Source of the DNA: Actinomycetes bacterium
GTDB taxonomy: Bacteria > Actinomycetota > Thermoleophilia > UBA2241
Length of the DNA: 51,786 nt
Reading direction: 5' to 3'
Assembly: GCA_029547745.1 (NCBI GenBank)
Contig: JAKPOQ010000047.1
Location: 1 to 51,786 of the forward strand
This document shows positions 1-9,263 of the stretch, piece after piece (position 1 is the first letter of the stretch; each line of letters starts with the position of its first letter). The translations under genes were made by a program, and so were the position numbers. The notes below the pieces were generated by a model. It searched no databases. It had not been told where the DNA came from and saw nothing but the letters and a program-made list of their open reading frames with translations.

Positions 1-3
1 GCG

Positions 4-441
4 TCAGCTCTCCAGGAGGATCGTGACGGGCCCGTCGTTGACGAGCTCGACGTGCATGTGCGCGCCGAAGATGCCGGTTTGGACGGGCACTTCCACGGCG
101 CGCAGCGCTTCGACGAAGGCGCCGAACACGGTCTCGCCGGCAGTGGGGGGCGCGGCGGCGGTGAAGCTTGGGCGGTTCCCCTTGCGGGTGTCCGCATACA
201 GCGTGAATTGAGGGACGGCGAGCACTGTGCCGCCGACGTCGCGGAGAGCGAGGTTCATGCGGCCGGCGTCGTCTTCGAAGATGCGGAGCTTCGCGGTCTT
301 GCCGGCCAGTCTGACCGCCGCTTCGGGGCCATCGCCGTGACCGACACCGACGAGCGCCAGCAGACCGCGTTCGATGTCGGCGACGCGCTCGCAGCTCACG
401 GTCACTGAGGCGCGGCTCACGCGCTGAAGGACGACGCGCAT
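4..441 (-). CDS. dtd: D-aminoacyl-tRNA deacylase (DTD1 family)
   Basis: Removes D-amino acids wrongly attached to tRNA; a cytosolic homodimeric editing enzyme. The 145-residue product has the usual DTD1 length and begins [13 protein letters not shown], the typical family start. The active-site segment reads PQFTLYAD at residues 77-84, where SQFTLYAD is more common, so the first Ser is Pro here. The C-terminal cross-subunit Gly-Pro motif is visible as NDGPVT. The ORF is complete, with its stop four bases from the window edge. It is transcribed away from groES, leaving about 480 bp between the two start codons. No second gene of its transcript is visible because the window ends. The family assignment is secure; only the effect of the Ser-to-Pro change is unknown. 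Confidence 0.93.
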   Translation of the reverse strand: MRVVLQRVSRASVTVSCERVADIERGLLALVGVGHGDGPEAAVRLAGKTAKLRIFEDDAGRMNLALRDVGGTVLAVPQFTLYADTRKGNRPSFTAAAPPTAGETVFGAFVEALRAVEVPVQTGIFGAHMHVELVNDGPVTILLES

Positions 442-613
442 GCGCTGATTCTAGCCCTGCGGAGGGCGGCTGCGGCAGCAGGTGCCAGTGTCAGGCCGCC
501 CTTCCCCACCACGGCACTCCATACCGTCGAGTGCCAGGTCGCCGGTCGGGGTGCGTCGGGCGGAGCGGCCTCCGCTCAGGCGGCGTGCCGACGCGCCTCA
601 CGGGCACAGGTCA

Positions 614-701
614 CGTTCGAAGCTCGCGCGCATGCCGTAGTCGAAGCCGACAGGCAGGCCGCGGTCGAAGCTTGCGCGTGCACCACGTTCGGAGCTCGCG
701 C
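614..701. repeat. Degenerate ~24-bp repeats in the dtd-groES gap
   Basis: The 442-803 gap holds no convincing gene. Within it a motif close to CGTTCGAAGCTCGCGC recurs about every 24 bases (near 614, 663 and 686, with a weaker TAGTCGAAGCCGACAG copy near 638). The copies differ by a few bases. The small ORFs reported over this stretch on both strands look like by-products of the repeat. Function unknown. Confidence 0.5.
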
Positions 702-803
702 ACTGCGCTCGGGAGGGGCGACGCGTTCGACGACGCCGACGGGTCGCGCGCTTCGCGAGGCGCGTCGCGCCCCGAGGTGGGCGACGCGCGCCCCGATGTA
801 GGT

Positions 804-832
804 TTGACAGCCGTTTGTTCCGGTCATACCAT
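804..832 (+). promoter_or_regulatory. groESL promoter (sigma-70 type)
   Basis: A perfect -35 box TTGACA (804-809) and a -10 box TACCAT (827-832) are separated by exactly 17 bp. Transcription would begin near 839, about 80 nt before the groES ATG, placing the CIRCE element in the early 5' leader as in other HrcA-controlled operons. Confidence 0.85.
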
Positions 833-848
833 AGCGGCCCCCTGAGAT

Positions 849-875
849 TCAGCACTCTCACCATAAGAGTGCCAG
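849..875 (+). promoter_or_regulatory. CIRCE operator (HrcA binding site)
   Basis: The sequence TCAGCACTC, nine spacer bases, then GAGTGCCAG matches the CIRCE consensus TTAGCACTC-N9-GAGTGCTAA with one mismatch in the left arm and two in the right. It lies just downstream of the predicted start site. HrcA would repress groESL here and be released on heat shock. No hrcA gene is in this window. Confidence 0.88.
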
Positions 876-918
876 CAGTACGGTCAGGACAAAGCCATGC
901 TAGGAGGAGGGTCGTTGT

Positions 919-1215
919 ATGAAGCTCAAGCCGCTTGAGGACCGCGTCATCATCAAGGCGGTCGAGGAAGAGGAGAAGACCGCGAGCGGCATCGTGCTGC
1001 CCGACACGGCGAAGGAGAAGCCCATGATGGGCGAGGTCGTGGCGGTCGGTGACGGCAAGTGGGACGAGGACGGCGAGAAGCGCATCCCCGTAGACGTCAA
1101 GGTGGGCGACAAGGTCATCTACGGCAAGTACTCGGGGACCGAGTACAAGACCGCCGATGGCGACGAGCTCCTGATCCTGCGCGCCAGCGAGATCCTGGCC
1201 GTGGTCGTGAAGTAG
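919..1215 (+). CDS. groES: Co-chaperonin GroES
   Basis: Heptameric lid of the GroEL folding chamber, acting in the cytosol. The 98-residue product has the normal length and starts [21 protein letters not shown]. The mobile loop that contacts GroEL is visible as [13 protein letters not shown], and the C-terminal strand ends with SEILAVVVK. The ATG is preceded by a strong AGGAGG site at 903-908. Expression should be heat-inducible through the CIRCE element in the leader. groL follows 18 bp downstream, forming the classic bicistronic operon. Confidence 0.98.
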   Translation: MKLKPLEDRVIIKAVEEEEKTASGIVLPDTAKEKPMMGEVVAVGDGKWDEDGEKRIPVDVKVGDKVIYGKYSGTEYKTADGDELLILRASEILAVVVK

Positions 1216-1227
1216 AGAGGAGGCTGA

Positions 1228-2859
<1,632 letters not shown>

Positions 2860-2945
2860 ACCGATTCGCCGACGGCGATCGCTTCGCTCCTTCGTCTGCG
2901 AGAAGGAGTAAGCGAGGTCGTTGAGAGCAGACCTCTTTCGCGTCA

Positions 2946-2983
2946 GAGGGGGCCGGCGGTGCCCACGCACCGCCGGCCCCCTC
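2946..2983 (+). terminator. groESL terminator hairpin
   Basis: A perfect 17-bp inverted repeat (2946-2962 with 2967-2983) closes a 4-nt CCAC loop. No U-run follows (ACTGTTGCG), the style often seen in GC-rich actinobacteria. It is the first strong stem after groL. Confidence 0.72.
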
Positions 2984-3111
2984 ACTGTTGCGACGGACGA
3001 GCCAAGCAGGCCCGCCCGCCGCGCTCGCCTGGCGCATCTGTGTCCAGCCGGCGCTGGGCCATCCGTCTAGAAAGGCAGGCCGGTAGCGGCCCCGAGGAGT
3101 ACAACACGCGC

Positions 3112-3351
3112 ATGGGCGGGGTGGCCGGCAAGTCGGTCGCGGTGCTCGTCGTCACCGGACCGCAGCGCGAGCGCTTGTATGCGCGCTTCAGGCGGCTGTA
3201 TGCAGGCCACACCGATGTGCACGTGGTACTCGACCGTCGCGAGGGTGAGCGGCGCGGCGCGGAGCGGTACGTGGCGACCGAACGCCGCCGCGGCGCGCGG
3301 CGCGCGTCTGCTCCCTGGCTCGTCTTCCCTCCGTCCGATTCCGTCGAGTGA
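3112..3351 (+). CDS. Small basic protein of unknown function
   Basis: Not a family I can name. The reading frame is open from 2959, but the ATG at 3112 gives a sensible 79-residue product beginning MGGVAGKSVAVLVVTGPQRE. It has one probable beta strand (SVAVLVVTG), a helix rich in Arg/Tyr (RERLYARFRRLYAG), a second strand (DVHVVLDRR) and then two copies of an ERR-type basic motif (REGERRGAERYV and TERRRGARR). Short proteins with an RRxGERR tail are scattered through GC-rich bacteria with no known role that I can state. It sits alone between the groL terminator and the methyltransferase promoter. It could be a chance ORF; codon third positions are GC-rich as in real genes nearby. Confidence 0.42.
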   Translation: MGGVAGKSVAVLVVTGPQRERLYARFRRLYAGHTDVHVVLDRREGERRGAERYVATERRRGARRASAPWLVFPPSDSVE

Positions 3352-3446
3352 CCCGGCCGGGAGAGGCCGCCTCCCAGGCCGGCGGTGCCTCTACACCGGG
3401 GGTCAGAGGCGGGATCCCTGCAGAGGACGACCGCGTCGTCCACCGG

Positions 3447-3476
3447 TTCTCACCAACGGGAGCGTTCGCATATACT
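3447..3476 (+). promoter_or_regulatory. Possible promoter of the methyltransferase gene
   Basis: A good -10 box TATACT (3471-3476) lies 47 bp before the ATG. The upstream TTCTCA (3447-3452) is an imperfect -35 with an 18-bp spacer. This is the only low-GC pocket in the gap. The rest of 3352-3522 shows short GC-rich inverted repeats but no gene. Confidence 0.5.
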
Positions 3477-3522
3477 CGGCGACACCCGTACACCCGAGCG
3501 TTCGCTGTGGAGGTCGTTGTCT

Positions 3523-4326
3523 ATGTTCCTGATGGGTGAATCGATCAACGGGACACGCAAGCAGGTCGGCGACGCGATCCAGGCCCGCGACGCCGAGTTC
3601 ATCAAGGCTCTTGCTCTGGAGCAGGCCGAGGCTGGAGCCTCCGTGCTCGACGTCAACGGCGGGGTCGCCGGGGGGAACGAGGTCGACGACCTCACCTGGC
3701 TCATCGACACCGTGATGAGCGTCACCGACGCCCGGCTCATGGTCGACTCGGCCAGTCCGCAAGCACTCGACGCCGGTGTCCGCGCCGTCGTCGACAAGGG
3801 CGGCAAGGTCCCTTTCATCAACTCCATCAGCGGTGAGCAGCCGCGCATCGACGCCGTGCTTCCGTTGATCCGCGAGTTCAAGTGCCCGGTCGTCGGTCTT
3901 TGTTTGAGTGACGCCGGCATCCCGGCGACGGCCGAGGACCGCTTCGCCGTGGCGCAGAAGCTCCACGATCTCTGCACCGGCGCCGGTCTTCCCGCGGAGG
4001 ACCTCTGGATCGACCCGCTCGTCCTTGCAGTCTCGGCCGACCCTTCCGCGGCCCTCGTGTGCATGGACACGCTCAAGCTCATCAAGACGCGTCTGCCGGT
4101 GCGGACGACGGGCGGGCTCAGTAACGTGAGTTTCGGCCTGCCGAACCGTCCGCTGCTCAACCGCACGTTCGTCGCCATGTGCGCCGGCATCGGCATCGAC
4201 GGCGTCATCATCGACGTCCGTAACAAGCAGATGATGGCGACGATCAAGGCTATCGAGGCGCTGCGCGGCGAGGACAGCTTTTGCGGCGCCTATCTCAAGG
4301 CCCACCGCGCGGGCGCTCTCGAATAG
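3523..4326 (+). CDS. Methyltetrahydrofolate methyltransferase, MtrH/AcsE-like (DHPS fold)
   Basis: Predicted to move a methyl group between a corrinoid protein and tetrahydrofolate in the cytosol. The 267-residue product begins MFLMGESINGTRKQV, matching the family start (IGExINGT). It continues with ASVLDVNGG, a pterin-site strand, MVDSASPQALDAG, FINSISGE and TTGGLSNVSFGLPNR, all typical of the TIM-barrel pterin-binding enzymes (AcsE, MetH pterin domain, MtgA/MtvA). The ATG at 3523 is chosen because the upstream in-frame extension does not resemble the family. The true DHPS gene (folP) is elsewhere in the window, so this is not a folate-synthesis enzyme. No corrinoid protein is adjacent; the nearest likely partner is the MttB-family protein at 10428. 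Direction of transfer cannot be told from sequence. Confidence 0.85.
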   Translation: MFLMGESINGTRKQVGDAIQARDAEFIKALALEQAEAGASVLDVNGGVAGGNEVDDLTWLIDTVMSVTDARLMVDSASPQALDAGVRAVVDKGGKVPFINSISGEQPRIDAVLPLIREFKCPVVGLCLSDAGIPATAEDRFAVAQKLHDLCTGAGLPAEDLWIDPLVLAVSADPSAALVCMDTLKLIKTRLPVRTTGGLSNVSFGLPNRPLLNRTFVAMCAGIGIDGVIIDVRNKQMMATIKAIEALRGEDSFCGAYLKAHRAGALE

Positions 4327-4370
4327 CGCTCGGTAGAGCCGGAAGGAATCCCGAGGGGGCAGGGGACGTC

Positions 4371-5486
4371 ATGGCGACGGTGCGCGCCCGCGCGCGCGAG
4401 CTGGGCATCACCATCGGCGTCTTGCCGACGGGTCCGTTGAACGCTATCACCGATGTGCCCGGGGTCATGGTCGGGCATTGCACGGTGTCGTGGGGCGGGC
4501 CCGACCTGCCGCGAGGCAGCGGGCCCGCCCGCACCGGCGTCACCGCCGTCATCCCGCACGGCGACGACATCTGGCACCAACGTGTCGTCGCCGGCGCCTT
4601 CGCCGCCAACGGCGTAGGTGAGGTCGTGGGCATGCATGCGATCCGTGAGTGGGGTCTCATCGAGACGCCGATCATGCTCACCAACTCGCAGAGCGTCGGC
4701 GCCGTCTACGACGCGACGGTGCGCTGGATGATGGCGCGAGACCCGTTGGCCGGCATCGAGGATGCTGTAATGCCCGTGGTCGGGGAGTGCGACGACAGCA
4801 TGCTGAACGATATGCGCGGCATGCACGTGCGCGAGGAGCACGTGCATGCCGCGCTCGACTCCGCGACGACGGGGCCCGTCGCCGAGGGGTGCGTGGGCGC
4901 CGGCACCGGGATGACGTGCTTCGACTTCAAGGGCGGCATCGGCACGTCGTCGCGGATCGTCAGCCCATACCCAGGTGCCATCTACACGGTCGGTGTCCTC
5001 GTCATGACCAACTTCGGCACGCGCGAACGGCTGACAGTGGACGGCGTACCGGTCGGACGCGAGATCAGGGACCTCATGCCCGAGGTCCATGGCGAGGGCT
5101 CGTGCATCGTGCTGCTGGCCACGGACGCCCCGCTGACGGCGCGGCAGTGCGAGCGTCTGGCGAAGCGCTGCTCGCTCGGCCTCGCCGTGACCGGTTCGTA
5201 CGCGGCCGACAGCAGCGGCGAGTTCATGGTCGCGTTCACGACCGCTCACCGCGTCCCGCGTGTGACGAGTGGCCTGGTGGCTGTGACGTCGGTGGCGAAT
5301 GACGCGATGGCCGAGCTCTTCGCGGCCGCCGTCGACGCGACGGCAGAGGCCGTGATCGACTCGCTATGCGCTGCTACGGACACCGTGGGACGGGACGGGA
5401 ACAGGGCGTATGCCCTGCCGCTCGACCGGCTGGTGGCAGTTATGGAGAGGTTCGGCCGCTCCGTGCACCTGCCTTCGGCCGGGTAG
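4371..5486 (+). CDS. P1-family peptidase, DmpA/BapA-like (self-processing aminopeptidase)
   Basis: An N-terminal-nucleophile hydrolase that removes N-terminal residues from D- or beta-amino-acid amides and short peptides. The 371-residue product contains TDVPGVMVGH near residues 27-36 and the self-cleavage site HGEG/SCIVLLATDAPL. By analogy with DmpA the precursor is cut between Gly243 and Ser244, and Ser244 becomes the nucleophile. The ATG at 4371 follows a purine-rich GAGGGGGCAGGGG stretch; the longer ORF upstream overlaps the methyltransferase and has no family similarity. It lies 44 bp after the methyltransferase, probably on the same transcript, and just before the peptide importer, which fits a role in breaking down imported peptides. 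No signal peptide is visible, so it should act in the cytosol. Confidence 0.9.
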   Translation: MATVRARARELGITIGVLPTGPLNAITDVPGVMVGHCTVSWGGPDLPRGSGPARTGVTAVIPHGDDIWHQRVVAGAFAANGVGEVVGMHAIREWGLIETPIMLTNSQSVGAVYDATVRWMMARDPLAGIEDAVMPVVGECDDSMLNDMRGMHVREEHVHAALDSATTGPVAEGCVGAGTGMTCFDFKGGIGTSSRIVSPYPGAIYTVGVLVMTNFGTRERLTVDGVPVGREIRDLMPEVHGEGSCIVLLATDAPLTARQCERLAKRCSLGLAVTGSYAADSSGEFMVAFTTAHRVPRVTSGLVAVTSVANDAMAELFAAAVDATAEAVIDSLCAATDTVGRDGNRAYALPLDRLVAVMERFGRSVHLPSAG

Positions 5487-5493
5487 CCTGCGT

Positions 5494-5523
5494 TTGCCCG
5501 GCTCCGCAGCCGGGTGGTATACA
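5494..5523 (+). promoter_or_regulatory. Candidate promoter of the dpp block with operator-like palindrome
   Basis: TTGCCC (5494-5499), an 18-bp spacer and TATACA (5518-5523) form a plausible promoter just after the peptidase stop. The spacer is filled by the palindrome CCCGGCT-CCGC-AGCCGGG (5497-5514), and the -10 is embedded in TGGTATACAA (5515-5524), which fits the TNGTnnACNA pattern of GntR-type operators. The palindrome could instead be a weak terminator stem for the peptidase gene. Confidence 0.45.
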
Positions 5524-5851
5524 ACATCCGGCTCGTCGCCTTCGCGCTGCGTCTGGCGGGGGTCATAAGATGGTGGCGCGAAAGCCGGAGGGGCCTTCGG
5601 GTCTGCTATGGTGACCGGCGTCCTGCTACAGGAGTGTCGAAGGGAGGTCTGCCGAGCGTGATGGTCTCGCCGTCACCGTCCCCATACGGCGGTCGCCCGT
5701 CTCTCTGCGGCCATGTCCACGAAGCCGACCTCTCGTTCCCGTCCGCCCCGTCGATCGCAGCGGACGACGTTCTCGTCCGTCGGTTCAGAACCGAGGGGGG
5801 TGACGGCATGCGGGCGTCTCTCGTCGGACGGTCGTCGGGCCGCTGATCGTC
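5524..5851 (+). other. Long leader before dppB, no clear gene
   Basis: About 330 bp separate the candidate promoter from dppB. A 62-codon frame starting ATG at 5660 behind GGGAGG (5643-5648) ends at 5846, six bases before dppB; its product (MVSPSPSPYGG...) has no recognisable features. An extended -10-like TGCTATGGT occurs at 5604-5612 without a -35. I see no known riboswitch or IS here. Confidence 0.4.
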
Positions 5852-6820
5852 ATGGACAGGCGCAGGTACTTCGCGAGGAAGATCGCCAATGCCCTGTTGA
5901 CCGTCGTCCTTGTGGCGTCGTTCAACTTCATCCTGTTCCGGATTCTGCCCGGCGACCCGGCCCGTCTGCTGTTGCCGAAGGGCAAGCAGCCGCCGGAAGC
6001 AGTTGAGAAACAGCGCAAGGCTTTCAACCTCGACAAGCCTTTGTGGCAGCAGTTCATCTATTACTGGGGCGACACGCTTGGCGGTGAGTTCGGCATGTCG
6101 TTCTCCGAGAAGCGACCCGTGTCCGAGGTCGTGGTCGAACGCATCTGGCCGACCGTTGTACTCGTGGGCGTCGGCACCATCTTCGCGACGATCATCGGCA
6201 TGATCAGTGGCGTCTTCGCCGGCTGGCGACGCAACGGCACGTTCGACGTCGTGACGACGAACTTAGGGATGGTGTTCTACTCCATGCCTACCTTCTGGTT
6301 CGGCCTGCTGATGATCATGCTCTTCTCGACGGAGTTGCGCTGGTTCCCCACGGGACGCATGGAAGAGCCCGGCGCCGACCTCCAGGGTTGGGCCCAGCTC
6401 ATGTCGCTGGCGAAACATCTCTTTCTTCCGGCGTTCACGTTCGCCATCGCGTACGTGGGTGAGTACCACCTGATCATGCGCAGCTCCATCACCGGGGTCA
6501 TGAACGAGGACTTCACGCTGACGGCGCGGGCCAAGGGTCTCTCTGATACCCAGGTGCTTTGGAAACACGTGGTGCCGAACGCGATGCTGCCGACGGTGAC
6601 CATCGTGATGATGAACATCGGCTTCGTGATGTCGGGCGCGATCCTCTCGGAGACGGTGTTCAACTGGCCTGGGCTGGGTCTTCTGTCGTACGAGGCGATG
6701 CAAAAGCGGGATTACCCGGTGATGCAGGCGGTCTTCCTGCTGGCGAGCGTCGCCGTGATCCTCGCCAACCTTATCGCCGACATCATGTACTACTACCTCG
6801 ACCCGCGAGTGAAGTCATGA
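5852..6820 (+). CDS. Dipeptide/oligopeptide ABC transporter permease, DppB-like
   Basis: First transmembrane subunit of a peptide or nickel-type importer. The 322-residue product starts with a short cytosolic segment and a TM helix (NALLTVVLVASFNFILFRILPGDP), followed by the conserved periplasmic insertion with the PLWQQFIYYWGD segment. It has further TM helices and the cytoplasmic EAA loop (LTARAKGLSDTQVLWKHVVPNAMLPTV, split by the usual Gly) that docks on the ATPases. Length is normal. The stop overlaps the next start as ATGA, so translation is coupled with the second permease. Substrate cannot be inferred from the permease alone; the neighbouring hydrolases suggest peptides or acylated amino compounds. 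Confidence 0.93.
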   Translation: MDRRRYFARKIANALLTVVLVASFNFILFRILPGDPARLLLPKGKQPPEAVEKQRKAFNLDKPLWQQFIYYWGDTLGGEFGMSFSEKRPVSEVVVERIWPTVVLVGVGTIFATIIGMISGVFAGWRRNGTFDVVTTNLGMVFYSMPTFWFGLLMIMLFSTELRWFPTGRMEEPGADLQGWAQLMSLAKHLFLPAFTFAIAYVGEYHLIMRSSITGVMNEDFTLTARAKGLSDTQVLWKHVVPNAMLPTVTIVMMNIGFVMSGAILSETVFNWPGLGLLSYEAMQKRDYPVMQAVFLLASVAVILANLIADIMYYYLDPRVKS

Positions 6821-8250
6821 TGCCGCGCCGCTTTCGCAACTGGATCCTGGTCTGGACGCCCGTCGCGTGGGTGCTGCTCGCGCTCTGCACCTATCCGAAG
6901 GACCGTCCGGTCATCATCGACCCGCAGATCTACCCAAAGGGCGAGGCGCCCACGGTCAGTCTGATGCGGTCCATCGGCGGGTTCTTCGCTCCGTCGATCG
7001 GCAACTATCCGGCTTGGATCATGATCGCCCTCGCACTGTGTGCGTTCGCCTTCGGCGTCACGGGTCTCGTCCGCCGGAGCAAGGCACGGACCATGAACCT
7101 GCTGTTGCTCGCCATGGGCGTCGTGTTCGTCCTGTGGGGACTCGACGCTGGCGGCTGGAGCGGTTGGCAGGCCGGTGGGCGCCATGGCGAGCGCGGCTGG
7201 CTCTTCCAGACTCTGGCGCTCGTGCTCGCCGCGCTGTGTATCTACTTCTGGGCGCGCGCCAACCCCGAACGCGCCGAGCTCACGACGTGGAACACCCACC
7301 AGGTCTGGAAGCTCTACCGGGCCAACTGGCAGGGCATGGTGGGCCTGTGCATCATGGTGTTCTTCGCCCTTCTCGCCCTGCTGGCGCCGTTCCTCGCCGA
7401 CCACATGATGCTCGACCCCAACGCTCAGATCGGTGTCCCGTATGCACCACCGGACCGCGACTATTACATGTGGCTGGGCTGCACCGAGATCGGTCAGTCG
7501 GTCCTCGCCGAGTCCATCTGGAGCGCGCGCATCTCCCTGGTCGTCGGTCTCCTGGCGACGGCCATCAGCACCGTCCTCGGCGCCGGCATCGGCATCGCCG
7601 CCGGCTACTACGGTGGTTGGCAGAGCGAGGTCTGGATGCGCATCACCGATGTCTTTCTGGTGCTGCCATGGCTGCCGCTCGCCATGGTGTTGGCGGCGGC
7701 GTGGGGCCAGAACTTCTGGATGATCATCATCATCATCGGGATCACGAGCTGGCCCGGGACGGCGCGTGTGGTGCGCTCGGACACCCTTCGTGTCCGCGAG
7801 CTGCAGTTCATGGAGCGCGCCCGCGCCATCGGCTCGAGCAACGTCCACATCATGACCAAGCACGTCCTGCCCAACGTCTTCCCCCTGATCTTCGCCAATA
7901 CCATCCTCGTGGTGGCCATCGCCATCCTCTCCGAGACGACGCTGTCGTTCCTCGGTCTCGGCGACCCGCTCAACTTCAGTTGGGGCACGATGCTGAACTA
8001 CGCCTGGGAGAACGGCGCCGCCGGCTTGCCGGCATGGTGGTACCTGCTTCCGCCCGGTATCGCTATCGTCCTCGTCGTCGTCGCCTTCACCTTCATCGGC
8101 ACCGCCTTCGACGAGGTTCTCGATCCCAAGCTGCGCAAACGCGAAGAGAGTGACGAACGGGCGAAGACGCGTGGTGCGGCCACCGGCGAACCCGCATTGG
8201 CCGGAGCCGGCGGGGGCACGGCCCTCGACGACAAGGAAGGCGAGCGATGA
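6817..8250 (+). CDS. Dipeptide/oligopeptide ABC transporter permease, DppC-like, with N-terminal extension
   Basis: Second permease of the importer. The 477-residue product is far longer than the usual 280-320. Residues from about 165 onward form the ordinary DppC core: a TM helix (GLCIMVFFALLALLAPFLAD), the GCTEIGQSVLAESIWSARISL segment, the EAA loop (MERARAIGSSNVHIMTKHVLPNVFP) and LSETTLSFLGLGDP. The first 160 residues add about four hydrophobic helices (for example WILVWTPVAWVLLALCTYP and MNLLLLAMGVVFVLWGLDAGG) that I cannot match to a known domain. The start is the ATG in the ATGA overlap with the upstream permease; a longer in-frame ORF runs back through that gene but would be an out-of-frame product. 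The C-terminal tail is charged and Gly-rich. Confidence 0.9.
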   Translation: MMPRRFRNWILVWTPVAWVLLALCTYPKDRPVIIDPQIYPKGEAPTVSLMRSIGGFFAPSIGNYPAWIMIALALCAFAFGVTGLVRRSKARTMNLLLLAMGVVFVLWGLDAGGWSGWQAGGRHGERGWLFQTLALVLAALCIYFWARANPERAELTTWNTHQVWKLYRANWQGMVGLCIMVFFALLALLAPFLADHMMLDPNAQIGVPYAPPDRDYYMWLGCTEIGQSVLAESIWSARISLVVGLLATAISTVLGAGIGIAAGYYGGWQSEVWMRITDVFLVLPWLPLAMVLAAAWGQNFWMIIIIIGITSWPGTARVVRSDTLRVRELQFMERARAIGSSNVHIMTKHVLPNVFPLIFANTILVVAIAILSETTLSFLGLGDPLNFSWGTMLNYAWENGAAGLPAWWYLLPPGIAIVLVVVAFTFIGTAFDEVLDPKLRKREESDERAKTRGAATGEPALAGAGGGTALDDKEGER

Positions 8251-9263
8251 GCGCTACCGCGACGCCGGCTCCTGCCAAGACTGAGGAACGCATCGAGCAC
8301 AAGGGCCTCCTCGAGGTCCGTGGCCTCTGCACCTACTTCAAGCTCTCCCAGGGCTGGGTGCATGCGGTAGAGGACGTGAGTTTCACGATCGAGAAGGGCG
8401 AGAGTCTCGGCTTGGCCGGTGAGTCGGGCTGTGGCAAGACGACGGCGGCGCTCTCCATCCTCAAGCTCCTGCCCGAGAACGGGCGCATCGTCTCTGGCGA
8501 CATCCTCTTCGACGGCCGCAACCTCACGAAGCGTACCGAGTACGGCATGTCGAAGATCCGCTGGAAGGAGATCTCGATGATCTTCCAGGGGGCGATGAAC
8601 GCCCTCAACCCCGTGCAGGAGACGGGCAAGCAGGTCGCCGAGCCGATCATGCTGCACGAGGGTCTTTCCGAGGCCAAGGCCCTCGATCGGGCGCGCGAGC
8701 TCTTCGAGCTCGTCGGCATCAATCCGAAGCGCGTCATGGACTACCCGCACCAGCTCTCCGGCGGCATGCGCCAGCGGGCGATGATCGCCATGTCCCTTGC
8801 CTGCAACCCCAAGCTCGTGATCGGCGATGAACCGACGACCGCCCTTGACGTCATGGTGCAGGCGCAGATCCTCGACCTCATCGCCCGTCTGCGCCGCGAG
8901 CTCGATCTCTCGTTCATCCTCATCAGCCACGACCTCTCGGTGATGGCCGAGACCTGCGACAAGGGCGTCATCATGTACGCCGGTCGTGTCGTCGAGTCGG
9001 GGACCACGGAGCACCTCTTCCGCGACGCGCGGCACCCCTACACGCGGCAGCTCATCCGGGCGTTCCCGAACATCCACGAGAGGCGCGAGATGGTCTCCTC
9101 GATCAAGGGCGACCCGCCCAACCTGCTCGAGCCGCCGCCGGGCTGCCGTTTCGCCCCGCGCTGTGACGAGCGCATCGCCGGCTGCGACGAGGTCGACCCG
9201 GCTGCGGTCGAGGTCACGCCGGGCCACTTCGTGAGCTGTCACCTGTTCAAGGAGGCGACGTGA
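8247..9263 (+). CDS. Peptide ABC transporter ATP-binding protein, DppD-like
   Basis: First of the paired cytosolic ATPases that drive the importer. 338 residues: Walker A GESGCGKT at residues 58-65, Q-loop MIFQGAMNALNP, signature LSGGMRQR, Walker B LVIGDEPTTALD and switch His in ILISHDLS. It closes with the oligopeptide-transporter C-terminal domain holding the conserved Cys cluster (GCRFAPRCDERIAGC). Its start overlaps the permease stop by four bases and its own stop overlaps the next gene, so the transporter genes are translationally coupled. Confidence 0.95.
   Translation: MSATATPAPAKTEERIEHKGLLEVRGLCTYFKLSQGWVHAVEDVSFTIEKGESLGLAGESGCGKTTAALSILKLLPENGRIVSGDILFDGRNLTKRTEYGMSKIRWKEISMIFQGAMNALNPVQETGKQVAEPIMLHEGLSEAKALDRARELFELVGINPKRVMDYPHQLSGGMRQRAMIAMSLACNPKLVIGDEPTTALDVMVQAQILDLIARLRRELDLSFILISHDLSVMAETCDKGVIMYAGRVVESGTTEHLFRDARHPYTRQLIRAFPNIHERREMVSSIKGDPPNLLEPPPGCRFAPRCDERIAGCDEVDPAAVEVTPGHFVSCHLFKEAT

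Noticed and set aside
3523-4326. Second dihydropteroate synthase
   Set aside because: It shares the fold but lacks the NVTPDSF and GESTRPG signatures, which are present in folP at 34099.
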